This document shows, one piece after another, positions 25,051 to 34,561 of a stretch of 54,743 nt of DNA. Source of the stretch: Candidatus Methanoplasma sp. (GTDB lineage: Archaea > Thermoplasmatota > Thermoplasmata > Methanomassiliicoccales > Methanomethylophilaceae); the NCBI GenBank assembly GCA_031261625.1, contig JAISJG010000011.1:1-54743 (forward strand), read 5' to 3'. The notes below the pieces were generated by a model, which was not told the origin of the DNA, did no database searches, and was given only the letters and a program-made list of their open reading frames with translations. A program made the position numbers and the translations under genes. Within the stretch, counting starts at the first letter, position 1. Every line of letters starts with the position of its first letter.

Positions 25051-26457
25051 TTACTCCAGTCCTTCCTTGAGGACCTTCGGTATCCTGTCGATGACGTCCG
25101 TGGCAATCAACCCGTAAGAATACTTCTTGAACGCCGCTTCTCCGGCCTTTCCGGATATGTATGCGCCCAAAGAGGCCGCATCGAGGGTGTTGAGTCCTTT
25201 GGATAACAGTCCGCCGACGATTCCTGCCAGAACATCCCCTGTGCCCGCACCGGTCATGGCAGGTGTTCCGGAACCGTTCACTTTGATCAATTCTCCATCC
25301 GCTATTATATCCTCCTCGCCTTTGAGAAGAATAACCGCGCCGGTCTTTCTGGATAATTCGGAGACCGCAACGTATTTGTCCCCTCCTTCCTCGAGTACTC
25401 CTCCGAGCCTGGCGAATTCGCCGGCGTGCGGTGTGAGAACGACTTTTCCGTTCGTTCCGAACTTGTCTCCGAGTGCGGAGAGTCCGTCGGCATCCACGAT
25501 GACGGGTACGGTGCATTCAAGGACGAAATTCCTGACTATGCTTGCGGTATGGTTATGCGTACCGAGCCCTGGCCCTATGACGACAGCATCATGTTCTCTG
25601 GAAAGATCCAGAAGTGTGCTTAAATGACCGGGTGACAGATGATCCCCGGAAAGTTCTTCTATGATGAAAACGGGAGAGAAAGCTGCGACAGCGGCCGCAC
25701 AGTTCGACGGTACGGCAATGCGCACTACATCCGCACCCACTCTGAGAGCGGCCATGGCCGCCATGATCGGGGCCCCGTAATACGGTCCTCCGCCGATCAC
25801 AAGTACGCGACCGTTCTGTCCTTTGTGACTTTTTTTATCGGGGACGGGATATCTGAGCATATCTCCCGGGCCTACCCTCAAGTAGGCATCTTTTGGAATT
25901 CCGATTTCATCGACCACGATCTCACCCGAGTTATCCTCATCCATTCCGTTCTTCAGGTCATGGAATGTCACAGTGATATGGGGCAGAACGGATATATTGG
26001 TTCCCAAACCGGACGGGACATCCACGGATACAACGGTCCCGGGGAACGTCCCGGCATAACGGATGAACTCCTCATAAGGGGGGCGGATATCTCCCTGAAC
26101 CCCGGTCCCCAAAGCACAATCGACCAGGACATCGTAGTCTTCCGGAAGAGGTGCCGAGAATTCTTTCACTTCGCATTTCAGTGATGATAATATTTTATTT
26201 GCATGTGATGAACGCATTTTTGTTCCCGGTTTCAGAAGGAACACGGAAACCAGCGAGGGGTCCATCAGACTTGCGGCGACTATCCCGTCACCGCCGTTGT
26301 TGCCGTTACCGCAAACGAATGCGATACGTTTCCCTTGGAATCTGTTGTTGAGAACATTCACCACGGCTGTTGCGGCATTATCCATAAGCGTGTCGACGGA
26401 AACACCCAATGATTCCGAATTGGCATCGATCACGGCCGCATCCAGAGGAGATATCAT
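25051..26457 (-). CDS. nnrD: Bifunctional NAD(P)HX epimerase / dehydratase
   Basis: 468 residues. The N-terminal half is the YjeF_N epimerase (GNGNNGGDG, DCALGTG) and the C-terminal half the ribokinase-fold ADP/ATP-dependent NAD(P)H-hydrate dehydratase (IGGGPYYGAP, VIGPGLGTH, GTGDVLAGI). The enzyme repairs hydrated NADH/NADPH. The start at 26457 gives MISPLDAAVIDAN, the usual N-terminus; the earlier frame overlaps SRP19. It lies 8 bp after srp19 and 4 bp before the phosphoesterase. Confidence 0.95.
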   Translation of the reverse strand: MISPLDAAVIDANSESLGVSVDTLMDNAATAVVNVLNNRFQGKRIAFVCGNGNNGGDGIVAASLMDPSLVSVFLLKPGTKMRSSHANKILSSLKCEVKEFSAPLPEDYDVLVDCALGTGVQGDIRPPYEEFIRYAGTFPGTVVSVDVPSGLGTNISVLPHITVTFHDLKNGMDEDNSGEIVVDEIGIPKDAYLRVGPGDMLRYPVPDKKSHKGQNGRVLVIGGGPYYGAPIMAAMAALRVGADVVRIAVPSNCAAAVAAFSPVFIIEELSGDHLSPGHLSTLLDLSREHDAVVIGPGLGTHNHTASIVRNFVLECTVPVIVDADGLSALGDKFGTNGKVVLTPHAGEFARLGGVLEEGGDKYVAVSELSRKTGAVILLKGEEDIIADGELIKVNGSGTPAMTGAGTGDVLAGIVGGLLSKGLNTLDAASLGAYISGKAGEAAFKKYSYGLIATDVIDRIPKVLKEGLE

Positions 26458-26465
26458 GTTACCTC

Positions 26466-26759
26466 TTATTTCTGGTTCTTTACAAGTATCTCTGCAAGTT
26501 TGACAAGCAGTTCCGTCTTGGCGATCTTTCCCTTCTCTATACGGACGCATCCGCGTTTGGCGGCCCAATTCGCAGGATATGCCTTTTTCTCTTGAACCTC
26601 GTATTCAAGATCGAGGATCATCGCACCTTTAGCGATGATATCGAGGCTGGGATCCTTCACGCAAAGATTCTTGGGAAGGCGTCTTCCTTCTCCGCGGGTG
26701 CGCTCGATGTCGAAATATTCGGGCCAGATAACTATCGCGGTGTCCTCGTCGTAAGCCAT
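26466..26759 (-). CDS. srp19: Signal recognition particle protein SRP19
   Basis: 97 residues. IVIWPEYFDIERTRGEGRRLP near the start is the archaeal/eukaryal SRP19 signature, and the protein is basic towards the C-terminus (KRGCVRIEKGKIAKTELL). It binds helices 6 and 8 of 7S RNA and prepares it for SRP54. The ATG at 26759 is preferred over a GTG 9 bp upstream. Confidence 0.92.
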   Translation of the reverse strand: MAYDEDTAIVIWPEYFDIERTRGEGRRLPKNLCVKDPSLDIIAKGAMILDLEYEVQEKKAYPANWAAKRGCVRIEKGKIAKTELLVKLAEILVKNQK

Positions 26760-26820
26760 AGCGTTCACGTATAATGGGGACGTTATTTAATAATCTACCT
26801 TAGAAAAATGAAAATGAAAA

Positions 26821-26841
26821 ACCCCGGGGCAGGCCCGGGGT
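26821..26841 (-). terminator. Hairpin terminator after rps8e
   Basis: ACCCCGGG (26821-26828) pairs with CCCGGGGT (26834-26841); on the minus strand the stem is followed by a run of T (TTTTTCATTTTCATTTTT), 12 bp past the S8e stop. Confidence 0.8.
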
Positions 26842-26853
26842 CTGGATATTTAT

Positions 26854-27234
26854 TTACTGAACCAGGACAGCGTTAATGGCACCGTCTTGTCCGGGTCTTG
26901 ACGTAACAATTGCGTCGCCGAGCTCGGTTGTGATCTTGGCGCCTCTGTTGATGATGTTACGCTGAACGTAGTTGGGGTCTGCAGGGTTAACTGTGACGTT
27001 AAGGATCTTGACCTTCTTGACGGTGTTCGCTTTCTTGTCAACGACGTTTGCGAACTCCGCTACGAGAACTCCGACCTTAGTTCCGCCGCCTACTGTGCGG
27101 TACTGTTTGAGGGACTGCTTACCGAGTTTGGTGAACTGTTTCTCTCTGCCGATCTCGAATCTTCTCTTACCGCGGTTGGAGACAAGTCTTCCACCGGTCG
27201 GTTTTCTCCTTGATTTACCCTGCCAAATTGCCAT
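26854..27234 (-). CDS. rps8e: 30S ribosomal protein S8e
   Basis: 126 residues. The start MAIWQGKSRRKPTGGRL is diagnostic of archaeal/eukaryal S8e. It stands alone as a single-gene unit with its own TATA box 27 bp upstream and a terminator behind. Confidence 0.97.
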   Translation of the reverse strand: MAIWQGKSRRKPTGGRLVSNRGKRRFEIGREKQFTKLGKQSLKQYRTVGGGTKVGVLVAEFANVVDKKANTVKKVKILNVTVNPADPNYVQRNIINRGAKITTELGDAIVTSRPGQDGAINAVLVQ

Positions 27235-27260
27235 TTTAATCGTCCCTGCTAAACCTGGTG

Positions 27261-27271
27261 ATATATTTAAA
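27261..27271 (-). promoter_or_regulatory. TATA box of rps8e
   Basis: TTTAAATATAT on the minus strand, 27 bp before the S8e ATG, giving a short or leaderless transcript. Confidence 0.65.
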
Positions 27272-27356
27272 GATTTTCAAATCGTGAATCTGCTTTCTAA
27301 GAAATACAGGTGCAATACCGAAGGATGTCGCATATGTGCGCCAGAAATCAGCGATA

Positions 27357-27428
27357 TTACGTCGTTTCAGCATCGGGAGTATAACCCGATACTTCATAAA
27401 CCATCCGCATCATTTCCACTTCGGTCAT
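27357..27428 (-). CDS. Possible 23-residue ORF coupled to the amber-containing gene
   Basis: Starts with an ATG that overlaps the TGA of the upstream small gene (ATGA) and ends at TAA. It is too short to identify and may not be translated; recorded because the overlap is the arrangement used by real operon genes in this genome. Confidence 0.2.
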   Translation of the reverse strand: MTEVEMMRMVYEVSGYTPDAETT

Positions 27429-27634
27429 ATCCCGAGCATTCTGGAAGTTCTCACGTGCTGGAGTTCTTCTTCCAATACATCCAGACTTTTCATGCATTCC
27501 AGTTGCTCGTCCGCGGTCTATCCTTTCATGGCTTCCTTCGCCTTTTTCCAGGCCTGGGCCTGTTGGAACTGCAACTCGGCCTCCAAGGTCCCCAATGCAA
27601 GACCGAACTCATCTTCATCTTCGTAATCGCCCAT
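27425..27634 (-). CDS. Small acidic protein gene with an in-frame TAG (possible pyrrolysine codon)
   Basis: From the ATG at 27634, which has a GAGGG ribosome site 6 bp upstream, 38 codons (MGDYEDEDEFGLALG..., ending KEAMKG) lead to TAG at 27518-27520. The frame stays open for 30 more codons (TADEQLECMKSLDVLEEEL...) to TGA. Both parts are Glu-rich and look helical, so they read as one 69-residue protein with amber at residue 39. No other gene in this window stops at TAG, and the expected host group decodes TAG as pyrrolysine. The alternative is a 38-residue protein ending at a rare amber stop. I do not recognise the family. Confidence 0.5.
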
Positions 27635-27664
27635 CTGTATCCCTCTTTTTCTGTTATATCTATA

Positions 27665-28303
27665 TTATAGAGGTCCGAGAAGTCTCACGTCTACTTTTCC
27701 GTTCTCAATCCTGATTATTGCTGAATATCCTTCTTTGGCCGGACCCGGATTCACAAATACGGTACCGTCGATGCTCAGGACACCGCGGTCTTCGTGGATG
27801 TGTCCGGACAGAGCGAGGATCGGACGGAAATCCTCGACTATTTTTTTCACTGCGGGACTTCCTACGCTGAGACCCGACGGAATGTGGTCCAAGATCCCGT
27901 AAGAAGGGGCATGTGTGATCAATATCATCCCCTTCTTCGATATCGGCCTCAAGGCGGAATCGATCTCATCCTCGGTGAGTTCGAAAGGAGTGTTGAATAT
28001 GGTTATATTGGAACCGCCGAGTGCGGCGGCATCGTAATCTCCCAGTCTGAACGCTTTCCCGTGGACGCTATGAGCAACTTTTGATATTTTCTCGGGGAGG
28101 TCGCGCGGATCGGTGTTCCCCGGGATGGCATACTTGTCGCCCTCGATCGAATCGAGGATCTTTGCCGCATCTTCGCCGGTACCGAAATCGGTGATATCGC
28201 CAAGGAACAGGATGTGGTCCGGTCTTTCTTTTTTTACAGTATCATTGATCCATGTCAGAGCCCGGATGTTCTGATGAAGATCGGTGATCACCAGGAATTT
28301 CAT
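27665..28303 (-). CDS. YfcE/MJ0936-like metallophosphoesterase
   Basis: 212 residues. Metal motifs TDLHQN, GDITDFG, GNTD, THAPSYG and SGHIHED are in order and match the small archaeal phosphodiesterases of the MJ0936/YfcE group. The physiological substrate is unknown. Single gene, with the small amber-containing ORF behind it. Confidence 0.88.
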   Translation of the reverse strand: MKFLVITDLHQNIRALTWINDTVKKERPDHILFLGDITDFGTGEDAAKILDSIEGDKYAIPGNTDPRDLPEKISKVAHSVHGKAFRLGDYDAAALGGSNITIFNTPFELTEDEIDSALRPISKKGMILITHAPSYGILDHIPSGLSVGSPAVKKIVEDFRPILALSGHIHEDRGVLSIDGTVFVNPGPAKEGYSAIIRIENGKVDVRLLGPL

Positions 28304-28390
28304 ATCATTATATCTGCATGGCGGGTTAATTAAATTGTGTAATGACCGGCCGTAAGATTAACGATTTACAGTAATATATAACAGGGATGG

Positions 28391-28474
28391 CGTGGAGGGG
28401 GAGATTCGAACTCCCGAGTCACAAGTGACAGTGGATTAGCAATCCACCGCCTTGCCAGGCTGGGCCACCCCCAC
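28391..28474 (-). tRNA. tRNA-Ser (anticodon GCT)
   Basis: 84 nt class II tRNA. Acceptor GTGGGGG pairs with CCTCCAC, anticodon arm GTGGA-TTGCTAA-TCCAC gives GCT (reads AGC/AGT), a long variable arm follows, and the T arm is GGGAG-TTCGAAT-CTCCC. Discriminator G; CCA is not encoded. Confidence 0.96.
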
Positions 28475-28524
28475 ACGCTTGTTTCCACTATAATCTGATA
28501 ATCATAATAAAGGTTTGGACTGTG

Positions 28525-28890
28525 TTATACAGGTGCCGCACTTTTCTTCTTTATGTACAATACTAATGCCACCAGAACTATCAATGCGGCCGCAATGAAA
28601 TATACGAAGGCGACGTCACCGTATGTGGCGGAGAGATGAATCAACAATGCCAATGCGGTTCCGACGACTATCCCCTGCAATAATGCCGATGTGGTCATAG
28701 GACGATTGGCAGACCTTTTCCACAACAGATATGCGGACACGAACAGGATCAACCCGATGACTCCGACGACATAGGCCGTATCGGTCGCACGCATCGATAC
28801 CGTAGCTAAGGCCGTTTGGGCGAACAGCATGATCCCTAATTCCGAAAGTAACAGGATTGCAATGTAGGATCCCCAAGCAGTCTTCGCCAT
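28525..28890 (-). CDS. Small membrane protein of unknown function
   Basis: 121 residues with four predicted transmembrane helices (about 8-28, 38-57, 70-86 and 92-111) and a lysine-rich C-terminus, which should therefore be cytoplasmic. No family recognised. It stands alone between tRNA-Ser and the rRNA promoter region. Confidence 0.65.
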   Translation of the reverse strand: MAKTAWGSYIAILLLSELGIMLFAQTALATVSMRATDTAYVVGVIGLILFVSAYLLWKRSANRPMTTSALLQGIVVGTALALLIHLSATYGDVAFVYFIAAALIVLVALVLYIKKKSAAPV

Positions 28891-29331
28891 GAAAATACAT
28901 CATTTTATTAGGTTATATGCGTTATGTAGGATCGGTTCTGATGGCTCCCCGGAGTCCATTTAGGAATCATTATATACCAGGCAATCATCGGGTGTCCTGC
29001 GAGGAACAATCACAGAGCCCTTTCGGGGGTTGGATGTGACACTGGTTTCTTGTGATCTGGGGAAGCGTGCTTCCTTGGGTGAAAAAGCTTATATATTCCC
29101 CTGAAATACAGGGAATACCAGACCCCATAAAAGGGGGTTTGTAACATGGAGAATCAAGATCTCCGCCGTGTAACTAATGGCGTGCTCTCTTGAATTCTGA
29201 CGTTCGATGCTACGAATGTTCCGTTAGACGGACATTCGATTGAGTGAGCCGTCCGACGGAGCAGCGGTGAAATATGGTAAACTGCCAGTTTCTTTCATCA
29301 TCCAAAGACGTAATAAAGTCACAAGGATTTG
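28891..29331 (+). promoter_or_regulatory. 16S rRNA promoter and leader
   Basis: No protein gene. Two TATA-like boxes are seen, TTATATACC near 28970 and GCTTATATATTC at 29087-29098; the second is the better placed main promoter. Between them lies a GGAAGCGTGCTTCC palindrome (29061-29074). The leader carries the 5' strand of the 16S processing stem at 29199-29214. Confidence 0.6.
29199..29214 (+). other. 5' strand of the pre-16S processing stem
   Basis: GACGTTCGATGCTACG is exactly complementary to 30921-30936 behind the 16S gene. Such stems surround archaeal 16S rRNA and are cut by the splicing endonuclease at a bulge-helix-bulge. Confidence 0.85.
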
Positions 29332-30803
<1,472 letters not shown>

Positions 30804-30807
30804 CGCA

Positions 30808-30840
30808 GGGTGTGGGCTTCGACCCACACCCTCAAAAAAA
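30808..30840 (+). terminator. Strong hairpin directly behind 16S rRNA
   Basis: GGGTGTGGG (30808-30816) and CCCACACCC (30823-30831) form a perfect 9-bp stem with a CTTCGA loop. An A-run rather than a T-run follows, and the processing stem lies further on, so it may be part of the trailer fold rather than the terminator. Confidence 0.5.
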
Positions 30841-30920
30841 ATTAAGCGTAACTAAATATTGCAAGGAAATCTCTATAAGTGATTTCCCTTCAATTCCTTG
30901 GCAGCTTACCATACACTAAA

Positions 30921-30936
30921 CGTAGCATCGAACGTC
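30921..30936 (+). other. 3' strand of the pre-16S processing stem
   Basis: CGTAGCATCGAACGTC is a 16-of-16 complement of 29199-29214. Confidence 0.85.
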
Positions 30937-31130
30937 CAATGTTATCTTTTTCATTTTTATCCCGATGAGCGTGAGCTCTGTTCTTTACGGAACGGTCGGA
31001 TCAATAATCATGTGGATCATGTTCCATGGAAATGTCATTGACCCAGATTATTGAAAAACCGGACCGATCGGATATTAGGATACGATCTTATGCAAATGTT
31101 GGTTTCCGGGTTCCCTCATCATAAATCAGA

Positions 31131-31146
31131 TGTAGCATCGAACATC
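31131..31146 (+). repeat. Second near-copy of the 16S processing strand
   Basis: TGTAGCATCGAACATC differs from 30921-30936 at two positions and could still pair with 29199-29214 (14 Watson-Crick pairs and one G-U). It lies 210 bp further downstream. Confidence 0.6.
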
Positions 31147-31436
31147 AATATTCATATCAGTGTATATTTGCTATATAAGGGCATATGATTTTTTCTATAT
31201 AGTTTCCTCAAAATACTAAGTTAACCACATGGCATTCATTATAATCATATTAAAAACGACGATTTTGATTTAGTATATATACTAATATTCTTAAAATGAC
31301 TGTAATATTCAGATACAGCCATAACCGCATTTGGTGCATATTCCTTTATGACTATAATCATCAAAGAATATTATATTGTCACAACCAATCATCTCGACAG
31401 TAGATGCCAACAGCATCGATTAATTGAGGGAATAAA

Positions 31437-32303
31437 ATGAGCGACAATGATACCGCCCAATCTAACTATCAGGGCGGAGAGTACGGAAAATCCGAAATAA
31501 AGATCGAGGCAGTCGATCTCAGGAAGACGTTTTCCGCACGTGGCGACGGGGGGAAGAACAAGAAAGCAGTCCTTACCACCGATGCACTGGGAGGCGTGAA
31601 CCTCTCCATTTCTCGCGGTGAATTCCATGTGATACTGGGGCCCAGCGGGTGCGGAAAATCCACACTCTTGGATCTGGTAGCCGGTCTGATAACGCCGACT
31701 GACGGAGCAATTCTGATCAATGGACAGCCAGTAACAGGCCCCGGACCGGATAGGGCAATAGTATTCCAGCAATACGCCCTGCTTCCGTGGAAGACAGCTT
31801 TGGGGAATGTCGAGTTTGCAATACAGAATGTAAAGGACGCCGACGAGCGTAGAGCTATAGCGGTCAAATATCTGGACCTTGTCGGTCTGAAGGATTTCTA
31901 CAAGCACTACCCGTTTGAATTGTCCGGTGGAATGAAGCAGAGGGTGGCAATCGCCCGCGCTTTGGCCGTTGGCCCCGAGGTTCTGATAATGGATGAGCCG
32001 TTCGCCGCTGTGGATGCTCTTACGAGAGAGGTCCTGCAACACGATCTGCTGCGTATCACATACGACACGGGGAAGACAGTGCTGTTCATCACGCACAGTA
32101 TCGACGAGGCAGTGCTTCTGGCCGACCGCGTGTCGGTCATGACCGCACGCCCCGGAACGATCAAAGAGATCGTCCCGGTCAACTTGACCAGGGAACAGCG
32201 TCTGTCCGACGATGTCAAAATTTCTGAAACCTACATCACTACCCGTCAGAAGTTATGGGAGATTTTGAAGGTAGAGGCCGAAAAGGCAAGCGAGGGTGTC
32301 TGA
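31437..32303 (+). CDS. NitT/TauT-type ABC importer ATPase (second importer)
   Basis: 288 residues. Walker A GPSGCGKST, Q-loop VFQQYALLPWKT, signature LSGGMKQR, Walker B LIMDEPF and the ITHSIDEA switch are all present. An N-terminal stretch of about 45 residues before the Walker A is polar with KNKK. It is first in an operon ATPase-permease-binding protein-permease. Confidence 0.94.
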   Translation: MSDNDTAQSNYQGGEYGKSEIKIEAVDLRKTFSARGDGGKNKKAVLTTDALGGVNLSISRGEFHVILGPSGCGKSTLLDLVAGLITPTDGAILINGQPVTGPGPDRAIVFQQYALLPWKTALGNVEFAIQNVKDADERRAIAVKYLDLVGLKDFYKHYPFELSGGMKQRVAIARALAVGPEVLIMDEPFAAVDALTREVLQHDLLRITYDTGKTVLFITHSIDEAVLLADRVSVMTARPGTIKEIVPVNLTREQRLSDDVKISETYITTRQKLWEILKVEAEKASEGV

Positions 32304-32304
32304 A

Positions 32305-33132
32305 ATGGCAGAGAATGTAGATGTGGAAAAGAAATCCGCATTGGGTTCCGGCCCAAGAGTGTTGGCAAAATATGGAATAAAATTCATCCATATATTCGGC
32401 GCAATCATTCTGTTCATCATCGCTTGGGAGGCTGCTTGCCAGTTCAATCTTGTTAATAACATTATTGTAATTTCGCCCAGCAGAATCCTGGAAAAAGGCT
32501 GGGAATTGACCCTCGACGGTACTCTGTTCAAACATATGTCCATCAGTTTGAAACGTGTGATCCTCAGCTTCGGCAGTGCCGTGGTCGTAGGATTGGCACT
32601 CGGATTCGTTCTTGGAGGATTCTTCAAGAGGGTGGAAACAGCCATCAATCCGTTGCTTCAGCTGATAAGCCAGGCAAACCCGTTCACATTGCTGCCTTTG
32701 TTCATAGTTCTGTTAGGACTCGGAGAACTCTCCAAGTTCACAGTCATGTTCCTGGTGTGCATATGGCCGGTCTTATTCAACACCGTTACAGGTATCAAAA
32801 ATGCGGACCCCGTGCTGGTCAAGATGGGTAGATCATTGGGACTGAGTAAGTTCCAGATATTCTACAAGATCCTGATACGCGATGCTCTTCCGACTATCTT
32901 CACAGGTATCAGGATGAGTGTGGTATTCGCATTCTTCATGCTCATAGGTGCCGAGATGTTAGGCGCCAGTTCCGGACTCGGATACATGATACACCATGCA
33001 CAGGCCGTATTCCTGATGCCCGAAATGTGGGTAGGGATTGTGACCGTTGCACTGCTCGGAGTGATCGCTAACCTGATCATATCTTTCATCGAAAGGAAAG
33101 TAACCGGGAGAAAGGAAGAGATCGTGGTCTGA
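32305..33132 (+). CDS. NitT/TauT-type ABC importer permease A (second importer)
   Basis: 275 residues, SsuC-like, several transmembrane helices; the EAA loop reads LGLSKFQIFYKILIRDALP. It is paralogous to the permease at 34562 (both share NPFTLL, GLSKFQIF and SGLG-MI segments). The ATG at 32305 lies 1 bp after the ATPase stop; a GTG 9 bp upstream is an alternative. The two permeases may form a heterodimer around one ATPase pair. Confidence 0.92.
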   Translation: MAENVDVEKKSALGSGPRVLAKYGIKFIHIFGAIILFIIAWEAACQFNLVNNIIVISPSRILEKGWELTLDGTLFKHMSISLKRVILSFGSAVVVGLALGFVLGGFFKRVETAINPLLQLISQANPFTLLPLFIVLLGLGELSKFTVMFLVCIWPVLFNTVTGIKNADPVLVKMGRSLGLSKFQIFYKILIRDALPTIFTGIRMSVVFAFFMLIGAEMLGASSGLGYMIHHAQAVFLMPEMWVGIVTVALLGVIANLIISFIERKVTGRKEEIVV

Positions 33133-33189
33133 GGACAGAATAGATACTAGATCAATAAGGAAAAAAATCAACAAAAGGAAGAAATCAAC

Positions 33190-34401
33190 ATGGCAAAGAA
33201 AACAGTAGTGATCGCAGTGGCCATAGTGGCTATTCTTGTGGTTGCAGCCGTTGTAGTAGTGGTCGCCTCTGGTGGCAACGACGACAGCGATGACAGCTCC
33301 ACAAAATACACCATCAAAGCCAATGTATCCAAAGATTGTACGGGAACCCCGTTCTATGTCGGAGTTGACATCGGTTACTTCGACGCATACGACATCGACT
33401 TCAGGGACGCTGGAGAACTTGAATACAGACTTGTTCCGACAGCTCTCGTCGGTGGACAGACCGATATCTACGACGGACACCCCATCACCATCATCAACCT
33501 GATCCAGGGTGGTGCCAACGTGAAAGGTGTGGTCATGACCGGTTACGAACCCGAGTCGCCCACAAAGAACCTGAACCAGCTCCACATGCACTGGCTCGTC
33601 GACAAGACCAGGAATGACGGAAAAGTCATCAACAATGTCGATGACCTGTTCAAGATCGGACACAAGCCCAAGATAGCAGTACTCGCTGAGGGTGTCTGCG
33701 CCGACCTTGAAGTCAAGATCTGGCTCAGAGACGCCGGATACACTGAGAGCCAGTACGAGATCGTAGTTCTGTCTGACCCCTACCAGGAGGCAGCCCTCCA
33801 GAACGGTAGCATCGATGTCGCAGTTCTGCACCCGCCGTTCTACTCGGCAGCAGAGAGCCACAAAGATGTGACTGTCATCGCAACCAGCTACGACACACTC
33901 GGACAGTACGCAGGCGTATCGCTTCTCGTGTTCACCGAGGACTTCATAAAGAAGAACCCGGAAACCGTCAGGCAGTTCATCAAAGCATACAAGGCCGCAC
34001 AGAACTGGTCCAACGACCACCAGATCGAGGCAGGAATACTCACAGCCGAGACCATCGGTCTCGATGCAGCAGTTCCCCACTGGGCCAGCCCCAGCGGAAA
34101 GATCACCGATGCAGACCTCCAGCCTTGGATCGATGCAATGGTTGAGTTCGGTCTCCTCAAAGCAGGCGAATTCAAGCCCTCGGATCTGTACACAACACAG
34201 TTCGCTGACACATGGGTCGACCCTGTAAAGGAACAGCCCCTGAACCCCTACAACTCCGACAAAAACAACGAGAAGAAGTGGTTCGACAAGACCTCCAGTG
34301 AGGAAACCGTATTCGTAGAGCAGAGCGACTTCCAGTCCGCTGCAGAACTCGACCACGGCGTACACATAGAGGCAGCTGTCCTGAGCGGGATCAAATACTG
34401 A
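33190..34401 (+). CDS. NitT/TauT-type ABC importer substrate-binding protein (second importer)
   Basis: 403 residues. An N-terminal transmembrane anchor (about residues 5-26), then an acidic serine linker (GGNDDSDDSS) typical of archaeal surface binding proteins, then an NMT1/SsuA-like bilobal domain (TPFYVGVDIGYFDAYDIDF, PTALVGGQTDIYDGHPITI). It faces outside the cell and delivers substrate to the permeases. No lipobox is seen. Substrate unknown; there is no sequence sign that picks sulfonate, nitrate or thiamine-like ligands. Confidence 0.92.
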   Translation: MAKKTVVIAVAIVAILVVAAVVVVVASGGNDDSDDSSTKYTIKANVSKDCTGTPFYVGVDIGYFDAYDIDFRDAGELEYRLVPTALVGGQTDIYDGHPITIINLIQGGANVKGVVMTGYEPESPTKNLNQLHMHWLVDKTRNDGKVINNVDDLFKIGHKPKIAVLAEGVCADLEVKIWLRDAGYTESQYEIVVLSDPYQEAALQNGSIDVAVLHPPFYSAAESHKDVTVIATSYDTLGQYAGVSLLVFTEDFIKKNPETVRQFIKAYKAAQNWSNDHQIEAGILTAETIGLDAAVPHWASPSGKITDADLQPWIDAMVEFGLLKAGEFKPSDLYTTQFADTWVDPVKEQPLNPYNSDKNNEKKWFDKTSSEETVFVEQSDFQSAAELDHGVHIEAAVLSGIKY

Positions 34402-34436
34402 TCGTCTCGGTAAACTGTAAAAACAAACGAGAGGGT

Positions 34437-34468
34437 GTCGGAAAACAGATTCAGATCTGTTTTCCGGC
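34437..34468 (+). terminator. Long hairpin between binding protein and second permease
   Basis: GTCGGAAAACAGAT pairs with ATCTGTTTTCCGGC (one G-U) around a TCAG loop: 14 bp. It lies 36 bp past the binding-protein stop. It may stabilise or end the upstream mRNA, so that the binding protein is made in excess over the last permease, which has its own TATA-like TTATAAT near 34508. Confidence 0.65.
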
Positions 34469-34561
34469 ATTCTCCACCTTACCAACATCTTCCGCTGTTC
34501 GGCGGAATTATAATCAGATTACAAAAACAGATAGCACATCCAACAAGGGTCGAGTCATAGT

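Larger units (their letters stand above)
30832..31436 (+). other. 16S trailer and intergenic region before the second ABC operon
   Basis: No protein gene. It holds the 3' strand of the 16S processing stem (30921-30936), a long stem-loop (CGGTC 30993-30997 with GACCG 31062-31066, and TCAATAATC 31001-31009 with GATTATTGA 31046-31054), a second near-copy of the processing strand at 31131-31146, and then very AT-rich DNA. TTTAGTATATATACTAATATTC near 31270 is a palindromic TATA-like promoter candidate for the ABC operon. Confidence 0.55.

Noticed and set aside
27336..27670. Rightward open frames between rps8e and the phosphoesterase
   Set aside because: They are antisense to the amber-containing small gene, which has a ribosome site and better composition.
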